Below are positions 1 to 11,000 of a stretch of DNA of 64,000 bases, one piece after another (position 1 is the stretch's first letter; each line of letters starts with the position of its first letter). Origin of the DNA: Imbricaverruca yamaguchii (Eukaryota; Arthropoda; Thecostraca; Neoverrucidae). The position numbers and the translations under genes are program-made. The notes under the pieces were generated by a model. That model was given only the letters and a program-made list of their open reading frames with translations, made no database searches and was not told where the DNA came from. The DNA is taken from NCBI GenBank assembly GCA_034440575.1, contig JAOTOL010001645.1, positions 1,199,501 through 1,263,500 of the forward strand. The letters run 5' to 3'.

Positions 1-495
1 GAGAGGTGGCCGTATTCCACCCTCTCCTATCCCTTCTGGTGCGTGTTTCAACATGAGCCTATTTGTATTATTATTTGGCACTTCCCAAACACCGGGTAAT
101 TTACATAGCATTCAGTACACACAGGAGTCAGTGGAAGAGCTACATATAATACAAATTCACGACGAGATTTAATCATACACAAATATTAAACCAATTTCTT
201 ACTCTGGTTCACAAATCCTGAATGAATGATGAATGGCTTGTATGCATATATTCATTTAATGTACTCAGATGAAAATATCAAGGCCATCTTTTACTCCCGA
301 TGATCAATGTTCATTGCATAATCACAATCATCAGCCTCTGTTCAGGGAACAGCTTTTACCAGAATGTTTTGTAACTAATCATAACAGATAACCCAATATT
401 TCTAGCCTCTTTTACGTTCGCCATTCACATCGAGCGCAATATGAGTGCACAAAACTTAGAAATAAAGACAAACCAAAGGCTTACAACGCTCGACA
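1..495. other. AT-rich flank, no gene seen
   Basis: AT-rich sequence beyond the last candidate minus-strand exon. No splice-bounded open frame or RNA gene seen; probably 3'UTR or downstream flank of the minus-strand gene. Confidence 0.4.
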
Positions 496-709
496 TTACC
501 CAGCGAGCCCTTGGATAAAACAGTGCACGTCTGGCCACTCACGGATTTCCTTGACAAAGCGCTTCTGTTCAGACGTGTCGCCCAGCTCCCGGTTCATCTC
601 GGCGATGGCGGATTCGTCCAGCTCGTGACTGCTAATCCGACTGAGGAGGAGCGTTTCGGTGTTAAAATCCTTGCCGTCTGGTCTCTGCTGTGCATCCAGG
701 GTGGTAGTC
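496..709 (-). CDS. Candidate terminal exon of the LOTUS-Tudor gene
   Basis: The frame from 709, just after ggatgcacag|cag, to stop TAA at 496-498 reads as real protein: FNTETLLLSRISSHELDESA, EMNRELGD, EQKRFVKEIREWPD. It is charged, helical and not low-complexity. There is no domain I recognise. Position and strand suit the end of the LOTUS-Tudor gene, but the join is not proven. Confidence 0.4.
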
Positions 710-769
710 CGCACCATGCCACGCCCATCGCACCAATAATAAGAACCACCGAGTTATTTTGTGACTAAT

Positions 770-852
770 TCAAGTCCTAGGCCATAGAGCGTCGGCAACC
801 TCCTTGAACGATTGGTCGCGGGTGGTCTCTGCCGAACGCACGCCACCGTACA
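770..852 (-). CDS. Candidate 3' exon of the LOTUS-Tudor gene (or alternative end)
   Basis: Acceptor cttaccagcattccag is followed by an open frame YGGVRSAETTRDQSFKEVAD then ALWPRT and stop. It needs a preceding exon ending in phase 1, which exon P does not provide, so a linking exon is missing or this belongs elsewhere. A weak donor GAG|GTTGCC inside it could instead splice to the next candidate exon. Confidence 0.3.
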
Positions 853-3800
853 CTGGAATGCTGGTAAGCTGGCAACACTGATAAATGAACACAAAGTGAG
901 AGGAATGTTTGAAAGGCAGGGAGGAAGCAGGAGGAAAGTTCAAATGCATAGCAAAACTTGTAATTATAGAACTAAATCATATATTTGATGCCAAACATTT
1001 CTATATGGCGTTAGATTGCAGTTAAAACTGGCTTAAGCCAGCAAGTCATAGAAGATAATCTAAGCTGGCAGAGATGGGAATTCTGATTGATGTAGATACT
1101 GGTAAAATGCTGCAAAGTACAAAATTTTGGAACGTTGCCTTCTACCACAGAGATTCAGTGGGAAAGGTCATCGCGTCAGTGGCGATGGCACAGTAGGCTG
1201 TTGAACACCACAAGTGAAGCTTGCTATGGGCAACACAAAATATCCTTTAAAATAATCCGGTTGTATTTGAATGGCATTGGGAAACAGTTTCCATTCCTAA
1301 AAAGAAGTGTCAAATAACCGTTCGTTATTGCAGGAGGGGTGGCATGAGCTGCTTTAAGAATGGCTCAAGTAACTTTTTTTTAATGCTTTTAGGACTTTTT
1401 AAAATCACAGTTCCATGTGCTGATGGGTGGGGAGCAAACTAGTGGGTGGTGGAGAGACGCTATAAATCCATCGCCTCTGCCTCCTCCACTGGCAGTGATA
1501 CTAATGACTGATTACTGGCTCAATACAGCTGATCGCCTGCTTTTGGCACATCCCCAGTTATGCACAGGAGATGCACCACAATTGATAATGGATATCATAA
1601 CACCATCTTTCGAAGTTTTGGTTGGTTGGATGGTTATTCAGATTCAGGGGTGCTTCGACTGCATCGGCCATACAGTGCCAATCAAGCAAACAATGTATGT
1701 GCATGTCATGCAATTTATTCGATGCTCTTTCACGTTGAAAATATGATGTTACTGGTTTATTTTCACCTTCGTTCCTGACACCAAACATCTGCAACCACAC
1801 ACAACCTGAAATTTTGATCAAGGACAGAAGTTTTTTGCAATGCTGTTATAGCAGCACCATCATGTTTGCAAGATTCGAAGGCAGGATAGTGGAAATATCT
1901 ATTTGAAGAGAATCTGGTTGTTCTGGTTAGGTATTATATTTATTTATTATATATGCATTATAAGTAGGCCTGGAAGTCTTTGAACTGAAGTAGAAATGTC
2001 AGCAGACAAGTCAAGTCCAGGAAACTACATGAATTAATGTAAATATTTCGATAATTCCTATCTTCTTAAGTTAACAACTTCCAATGTTCATAATTTCTCA
2101 ATTGGAAGTTCATTTCCAAAAACTGGAAGGTCAGGTCAAGTCAGGTCAAGTAACTAGGTTAGGTTCATATCCAGGCTGCTTCGGAAGTTCACTTCCACAT
2201 TTTTTGGAAGTTAGCTTCCAATTTGGAAGCCAAATTCCAAATTTAAATGATGAATTTTGTAAAATGTCACTGTCATCTATCCAAGCAGTTTTGGAACTTC
2301 GCCTCCAATTCTTGGTAGCCAACTTTCAATTTGGAAATTGTTAATGTAGGCAGTTATAAACTTTGGGGTATATGATATGCATCACCATTTGACGGTGTTG
2401 TTCTTGAACAAATTCTAGGGCCAGGAGATTCTGAACCTCATTGCAATAGCATAAAAGCTTTGTAAATTACAGTCCATGCTCCATTGTAGTTAATCTCACA
2501 CCAGCAAGGAATAAATGAAGAAGCCAAAGCCAGGACCATCCCATTAAGGCATGTGCAACATTTCTGGAATTAACTCATAAAACACCATGAATATTGTAGC
2601 ACATTTCCTTGGCGTCATGACAATACTGACGTCCAATGGTTATGACATCATCGATGAATAAACCCACACGAACTGAAAAGTAAACACTTGCAAGGAAAAT
2701 ACATTGCTATATCCTCCTAATCTCATTCATAAACACCATATTACAATATCCCAGAAGTAAAAAAAATACTTAAAGAAGAAATGTACTGAATTAACTGTGA
2801 GGAGTGTTCAATTTCTTCTTTATCACATCTGATAAATGCCAGGTATTGATATGCTATAGCATAGATAACAAGTGTAACAATGGATGACAGTATTTGTCAC
2901 CAAGTGAAATTAAACATTAGTATTTTTCATCTCTGGAATTTTCAAAGAGTATGTTTATCAGCATGATTAAAGATAGTGCGACCAATTATTTTCTCAGCAC
3001 ATGCTTACTTTTCAGTTGGCAAACAACTAGGTAGGTACTCCATCATAGTATTCAGTGTCAATATACCTACCTAGCCCATAGCTTATTGTTATCCATACCT
3101 GATGTTTCACAGACGTGATTAGGAAGTAACTCAAGTGCTCTTACCGTCGACTAGACATTCTTTCACGTCGAAACACATACGTTCCCGGCTCAATTACCAA
3201 CGGGGGTGTATCAGAACTTCTAATGTTTCAAAGCATATAATAGTTCAAAACTTCTCAAATACGCTGAAGTTCAATTCCTCTAATACTGCCCAACTCCTGG
3301 GCAGTATTCTTAAGTGGTAACTGTTAACTGGGCATCCGAGGAACTCGGGTATCTCTTGACTGCAAAATCCCGCTGGCCTCAGCGACCTAGGGGCGCAGAT
3401 GGGCTTCGAGCCCGGCAGCATGTAAGGTCTTTACGGGGAGGGGCATTTCGGTTCGTTGAATGTCTGGCCGACGGTAGGCAGAGGCAGAACACTGCCCGGC
3501 AATTTGTCCACTACCGTTCTCTGGGCGTGGGAACGGATGGTACCGAGGTTTGGGGGACGCACGGACTGGCTTGTCACGCCGTAAACCACGGGGCTGAAAT
3601 TGTAGGACCGGCTAGGGTATAAGGACGACCAGGGGACGAACCCAACGTGGTAGGGACCCGTGCCCACCCGTTGGATACGTAGGCCTGGTCGCACTCCTTC
3701 AACGTGTAATGCAATGAAATTCGACATGGCGTCGATTTGGTAAGATTAGATAGGTTGACCATTAATACCCGAGTTCAGTTATAAGACCGCACATATGCCC

Positions 3801-4662
3801 AGGGAAAGTTTCACCGCCCAGTGTTGCCAAGCCTTAAGGGGAGTAACGACGATATATACAATTATGCAACCAGGAGAGTCGTGTCAGCCGTTTAAAAGTA
3901 GGCATCGGAGCGGGTAATTGATAGGCATTCGGGACTAACCCCAGTGAAAGGGAGTAGGGCTCGCTGAATGCTTGCGTAACACTGGAGGATAAAATTGTAG
4001 ACGAAGTCGCTTTCATATTATTAGGGACCGAATGATTGTGCGGAATGAAAGGAGCGAGCGACGGTTGCATAATGGCCTGACGGGGTAGTTTTACAGACCA
4101 GTGGAATTGGTTCGAATTCAACGCAATATTTTGCTGTCAGAAACATCACTGAAACATGTTTGCTCCATGTTACCCGGACCTCGCTTGGATCGGGCTGCCC
4201 CGAGAACGTCGATTTTGTGTAGTGCGGGGAGGGGGTAAGTGGATGTTGGATGTGCTGTGTTATCTGGTGGTACACGTGTGGGTCCCGTAAATGGACGAGT
4301 GTCGGCGGCGGCGGCAGTATCCATGGTGTGTACCTATGTCATAACCATCCATCAGTGTCACATCACACCCAAAGCCCACAACCCCTCCTCGCTAAATGAT
4401 TAGCCAGGCGCACACTCATGATGTGGATAGGAGCCTGGCCTCACTAAAATAAATTCGTGTAGTGGTGGCGACGGACCTCAGCAGGGTTGGAAAGACGTCG
4501 GAGCGGTTGAAGAAGTGGCGGGCGAGATGGGGAAACAGCAGCAACCATCCAGCCGGCCAGCCGCAGTCGCCCGCACAGCGACCCGCCCACCCGTCTGTGC
4601 TACCAATGTCCAGAGAATGCTCGGACACCGCCCAGCCCGGCCCTGACCCGGCCTGACCTCAC
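853..4662. other. Probable intron, no exon recognised
   Basis: About 3.8 kb between exon P and the candidate 3' exons. It holds the GGAAGT-rich cluster at 2075-2345 and a more GC-rich stretch at 3310-4330 whose short open frames show no domain and no good splice sites. At least one unrecognised small exon should lie here to repair phase. Confidence 0.4.
2075..2345. repeat. Cluster of GGAAGT/ACTTCC half-palindromes
   Basis: The core GGAAGT, or its complement with spacing variants such as TTGGAAG and CTTCCAA, recurs about ten times in 270 bp, often as facing pairs that could form small hairpins. Two AGGTCAAGTC repeats sit among them. Confidence 0.6.
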
Positions 4663-5078
4663 CTGCTGGCCAGGATGGGGCCTGTGACGCACACGCTGGC
4701 GTCCTGCCCGGAGCTGACGGCGGATAGCGCGGACGACGGGCCGACACCAGAGGTGGCCGTCATCGCGGTGGGCGAGACCGTCACGGCGGCAGGCGGGACC
4801 GTCACCGGGGCAGGCGGGACCGTCACGGCGGCAGGCGGGACCGTCACGGCGGCAGGCGGGACCGTCACGGCGGCAGGCGGGACCGTCACGGCGGCAGGCG
4901 GGACCGTCACGGCGGCAGGCGGGACCGTCACGGCGGCAGGCGGGACCGTCACGGCGGCAGGCGGGACCGTCACGGCGGCAGGCGGGACCGTCACGGCGGC
5001 AGGCGGGACCGTCACGGCGGCAGGCGGGACCGTCACGGCGCCAGGCAGGACCGTCACGGCGGCAGGCGGGACCGGATA
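4663..5078 (-). CDS. Tdrd5/7-like: LOTUS-Tudor gene exon P: coding minisatellite
   Basis: Acceptor gactgactgcgcag (5079-5092) or the upstream in-phase acceptor tgttgtggccag (start 5111); both give phase 0. The exon encodes about 13 copies of a seven-residue unit VTVPPAA from a 21-bp tandem repeat, then TATSGVGPSSALSAVSSGQD and CVTGPILAS. It ends at donor AGCAG|GTGAGG, phase 2. The unique 3' part reads as coding; the repeat part could be partly intronic if another acceptor is used. Confidence 0.55.
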
Positions 5079-8000
5079 CTGCGCAGTCAGTCCATCACCA
5101 GCGCCGCCGCCCTGGCCACAACAGGCGTCACATCAGCGGCAAGCCACAGAGCGGGTCTGAGGGCGGCACGGAGGCGGATCAGACAGACAGACAGCCGGGC
5201 ACAGCGCGGCACCTTACCATGTTCCTGATAGTGCTCCTAATCAGCGCGGGGCTCACAGCACCCAAGCAGCGGCCAGCCACCCCCTGTTGCCGCACCGTCG
5301 TGCTCATCCACCCGTCCAAATTAGGTGGTAAGATATGCCGGGCCGGTCGGCTGCCGGCGCGACCCGCCACCGCTGGCAACACGCGCTGGTGACTCAATAG
5401 TCTGCTGGGGCTGTCGATTACGTTCGACTCTGTCCACGCGCCACGGTGCGCCCAAACCGACACCTACGGGGAGTCACCCGACGGCGCTCGCCACACTCAA
5501 GGTGTTCAAATTCAGCTTATCGCGGGGCGCCGCCAGTCTCTGATGTGCTAGACCACAAGCGGCCTTCTTGCCTTCCAAAGGTTGGTAATGCAGGGTCGGG
5601 CGTCGAGTAGCTGGCTGGCACTCGAGGAAGCACAGTGACACCAGAGGTGGACGCCTGGTGAACCAGGGCTAGTCAACAGCAGGACAGAACCAGTGACTCA
5701 CTTGAATCGGAACGCGGAAGCAGGATCGAGCAGGAAGTTAACGTACCTGAGCTTGGCTGGGGAAGCGTGCCTGGCCAGTAGCAGGAGGGACACCGCCACA
5801 GGATTGAGGCATCATCATGGCTGCGTACTGGCTCATCAGAGGGTTCATGAAACTGCAACACACACAAGATGCCTCATTAAGCATCCGACAATTTACCGCG
5901 CGTGGGGGGCGTTGGGGAACATTTGTCGGACTGTTCAGTAAAGTTGTGATTATCTCAACTTGTCGAGGGAAAATGGGCATAAATTGCACTAATTTTCGGA
6001 GATCCACGCCTCCAGTTGATACAGTTAAAACAATGCGATAGGGGACGTGCGCGGCTACGCTACTGGTGGCGCTCCGTTTGCACCAAGCAGCGGATATTCT
6101 AACTGTAAGCATGCCATTGGGTCGCATGGTGGCCGCGGCCGCTAGATGTGAAATCTTGAAGAGAATTGTCAAAAACAAAGAAAGGATGCTATCTAGAGAT
6201 TTTGCCCCACCTATGATGGCTACATTCATGATTTCTGTATCAGCTGATACCACTTAGACTCCAGTATAATGATCATTAGTATTCGTCAATTTTGCTCTAG
6301 GGTTTCAATGTTCGCATGCTTCCGTATAGCTTAAGCAGGGGGGATCCAGAAGCACGATGTGGTTGCATGCCAAATTGAATATTTTGATCAAAGGATGGTA
6401 CTAACAAAAAATCCTCCTGGGGTGGCCAACTGTTACGGCTTATTCAGTTATAGTTGGGCAAATGAAATGTTGACATCTCGCTCAATCCACCAGAGTGGTC
6501 AGAGAACATCATTCCGAACTGTCGCGCAGCTGAAGCTCTGATCTCACTAGTGCACTCAGGCGGTGAAAGTTGTATTTGAACCCTTAAGAACCCTTAACTT
6601 TGAAATGGTGTTGACTTTATGTTATGAATCATGATTAGGCAGCAAGGGATCCAACATTATTGGAGCGGAGGGAATCAAACATCAGCATACAGCAAATGAT
6701 CCAGTATCAGTAGTTTAGCTTTATATGTTTTTCTAACATCTTACTGTGATTTTCAGCATATATTGCAACACAGAAAGCTGAATTTTCTGTATTCTTCTTT
6801 CTGCATCTCATAATTTTCCGAATACAATGTAGCCAATCATTTCCTCTGGCAATAATTACTCATCATTTGACAAGCACAATCATATCAAAAATACATAGCC
6901 TGAGAAAACCTAAATAGCATACAATCTAACAAGCCCACTAATGTAACCTAAGGTAATCTATCCAACCCATCTATCATTTCAGGAAAACAAATTAGGAAAA
7001 TTAAAAATATAAAACCATTTTCCCTAGCCAACTTAGTCTGAACAGTTTTTTTAAAAGAAGAACGCTCATTTTTTGTCTTCAAAATATTAAAAACATTGAA
7101 AATTTACCCAGCATACAGGCTACCTTGCTTAGCATAGCCCTTCGTGTTCTTCATAAAGGTGAAATGTGTGGAAAGCTTGTCATGATTGCATTAAACTACA
7201 ATACCATTTTTTAAAAACATTTTTAAGATGATTTCAGCTTTAGGGCACATTCGCTGCACTTTAGCCATTTAGCTTTTAAGATGATTTCTTCTGACAAGAG
7301 GTTAAGCTGGGTTACATTAATTTATGCTGCATTTTCATTCCCAATGTGATTTTTATTGGAATGTGACCCAACTGAAAGCCCCTTGATTGCCTACCTCCGG
7401 AAATGCAAGCATTTACAGAAGAATGTATTGGTCATACAAAAAATAGAATTTTAAAAATCTAAAAAATTTGCAGAATAAAAACTGATATAACCAAAGCTAA
7501 CAAAACATACCTCCTGTTTTTTTTCTTCATGGAGTTAAAATACATGCAAAACATGTGCTGTGAATACCTTAAAGTACAGCAATACTGGAAGTTATGCATG
7601 CTTGCAGCAAATGTTTCATATCAAATTTCACCAGGTATGGTGTGTAGGTACTTACATTGCCAGAATACTGCAAAACAAAGGGCAAGCCTAGGCATACCAT
7701 TTGCATGTGGCATCCAAATCAAACAAATCAGAACACTGCTTCAGAACTTGAATGTGTAGGTATCCAGACAGGGTATGCTTGTTCAGCAAGCTAACATTAA
7801 AATACTGGGATTGTAGGATGAATGCTGCCTATCCCCAGTTTGATAATGAGTGTGGTCAATTTTGAATGTTCAAACATTCCCTTAATGATTCTGAAATGTT
7901 ATGGTATGTGGGGAAATTTCTCACTATATTACTTGGTAGTTTGAAAATTTAATATACTAAAAAAACACATGGGCAGGTACATTCCTCACTCAGAGAAATG

Positions 8001-11000
8001 TACCTGGCTTTCCCTCATTGTGACATGGCTGGCATGTACCTGGCTGTGCTTTCCCTCATTGTGAAAGCACATGAATAGTATGGTTTGTGTACCTGTTTTC
8101 ATTGTAAAAAATCCTGATAGAGGTAATGTCATCAGCATCAAACACACTAACTCCTAAATGCTATTGCTTCGGACCGAATTGGTCATACTCCCATATCACC
8201 TAGTCTAAAACAAAATTAATGCTGCCATTAGGCTTCATTCTGGGGCGAAAACGTAAACAATCTATGTCATGCGCCGATGATTCCACCAAGAGCGCCACTA
8301 TGCCAACAAAATCAAGAGTATGTTCGCAAGAAATTGCGCATGCACAGAACGTATGTCCGCCTTTAACACTAGTATGTTCCCTACCGGTCAATCGATGACC
8401 AGATAATTGTCTTTTTGATGGCGAACGCACGCTTCATATGAGATGAACACCAGCGGAAGCTGTCATCATATCAGTAGTGAGGACGACAGACGACAATCTG
8501 GGCCAACAGGCGCCTGCCGACGACTGCACAGTGAACTCCAGGGGATAGACCAGCGCGACGCCTCGACGCTCACCTCTGCATCTGCATCATCTGCAGGTTG
8601 TTGAGCAGCGCCGACTGCGCGGTCAGCATCTGCGCGAGCGCGGCGCCGCTGGGAGACGACGGCAGCGGCACCGCGGGAACGGCGGGCGGCCACATGGGCT
8701 GCGGCGAGAAGCCCGGTGGCCGCGCCACAGCCGATCCGAACACCGACGCCGCAGGTGGTAGCGCTGAGACCGGCCACACGGTACTGGTCAGCTGGCTCCC
8801 GTCCGGTGAAGCGACAATGCAGACGGCAAAGCAGTCACATAACGCAGACGAATATTGGTCACACGGTAGCCACACACCACACTCGAACCTGCTACATAGC
8901 ACACATACAACAGTCGCACGCAACACCCACACATGATAAAGAGCACACATGCAACAGCCGCACGCAACACCCACACATGATAAAGAGCACACATGCAACA
9001 GCCGCACGCCGCATTCACACCTGATGCACAGTACATATACAACAGTCGCACACAACACTTACATCTGATAGAGTACACATGCAACAGCCATACACCACAC
9101 CCACACATGATACAGAGTACACATGCAACAGCCATACGCCACTCTCACACATGATACAGAGTACACATGCAACAGCCATACACCACACTCACGCCTGCTA
9201 CAGATCACATATGCAGCAGCACTCGCCACACCCACACCATAGAGAGTACACATGCTACACTCACACCTGACACTAAGCAAAATGTAACAGCCGCACGCCA
9301 CTCCCGATACATAGCATTCGTGCAAGTCACACAACAATCGGACAAGTCGCACAGCAATCACACAAATCACAGAATTGCACACAACATGCTGTCCCGAGTT
9401 GTGCCACATTGCACTACTGGTGGTGGCTGGGTGCGACACCAGAGAGGAGTAGCAACTAATTTAACGCACATCCAAGCATGGTGGAAGGTTTACCTCTCCG
9501 GTTAGAGACCAGTCGGGAGGCAGTTTGTTGAACACTCATGAGTAGCCGACTGCGCAGCTTCAGCGTCGTCCTACAGCTGCTTCAGTACATAGTACGAGTG
9601 TTTGAAGAGGATGCCGACGCACGCCCTGCCGACACACACCGCCTCGCGCACCAATGACACGAGGACATTGGGCCGCCTGTCGTCGTCCAACGGGATGGCG
9701 GTCACGCTGTCTTGGGTGCGGCCGTTACCTGGAGTGGGAGCGACGGTCGAGGCGACGCTGGCGGTCGAGTCGAGCGTCTCCTGCAGAAGACGGTCGATGT
9801 CGCTGAACGGCGTCAGCCGACCGCAGGCCGACTCGGGTCGCGGCGACGGCGACGGAACAGGCGCCACGATCGGGCTCACCGCCTCCAGGCCGAGCGGGGT
9901 CCGAGCCGGACTGACCGACACCGGTCTGGACACCTCCTCCACGGCCTGCGGCACACGGGGTCACGGGCGCTGTCAGGTGGACGGCAAACCTAACCTGACC
10001 TGACCTGACCTGGACACTCACTCCCCCACTGCGGCACACGGGGTCACGGGCGCTGTCAGGTGGACGGCAAACCTAACCTGACCTGACTTGCACATTCACT
10101 CCCCCACTGCGGCACACGGGGTCACGGGTACTGTCAGGTGGACGGCAAACCTAACCTGACCTGACCTGGACACTCACTCCCCACTGCGGCACACGGGGTC
10201 ACGGGTACTGTCAGGTGGACGGCAAACCTAACCTGACCTGACCTGGACACTCACTCCCCCACTGCGGCACACGGGGTCACGGGCGCTGTCAGGTGGACGG
10301 CAAACCTAACCTGACCTGACCTGGACACTCGGCACGACTTGCACATTCACTTCCCCACTGCGGCACACGGGGTCACGGGCGCTGTCAGCTGGACAGCAAA
10401 CCTACCTGACCTGACCTGACCTGGACACTCACTCCCCCACTGCGGCACACGGGGTCACGGGCGCTGTCAGGTGGACGGCAAACCTAACCTGACCTGACCT
10501 GGACACTCACTCCCCCACTGCGGCACACGGGGTCACGGGTACTGTCAGGTGGACGGCAAACCTAACTTGACCTGACCTGGACACTCACTCCCCCACTGCG
10601 GCACACGGGGTCACGGGCGCTGTCAGGTGGACGGCAAACCTAACCTGACTTGATTTGAGCTCCCTTTCCTCGACCCGTGGCAGACGGAATCACGGGCACT
10701 GTCAACCGTATGTAGCTATACACAGCTGTACATAGCATTCTGAGATGCATTGGCGATATGAGGCAGCATGGACATTCGAAAATATAATTCACACTTGCAT
10801 GCTTGCGAAAGGTATCAACCAAAAGTCTTGACCATATATAGGTCCATGGGGCTTCATAAAATTCCTGATGTGAAAGTCTACAGTCGTCACTGACAACCCC
10901 GTTACACGTGCACAGTGGTGTCTGATGGGCATTTCGGAAGCAGCATACAGGATATACGTACGAGTCCAGAAAGGCATGTGGTGGAACAGCTATGGGTGGC

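Noticed and set aside
5738..6253. 171-codon minus-strand frame taken as one gene
   Set aside because: Only its last 106 nt (5747-5852) has splice sites and phase that fit; the rest is intron.
10000..10660. CRISPR array
   Set aside because: Regular repeats but no unique spacers; a minisatellite in a eukaryotic intron.
10000..10660. Interstitial telomere repeat (taacc/ttagg-like runs)
   Set aside because: taacctgacc runs are part of a longer 80-bp unit and not a pure TTAGG array.
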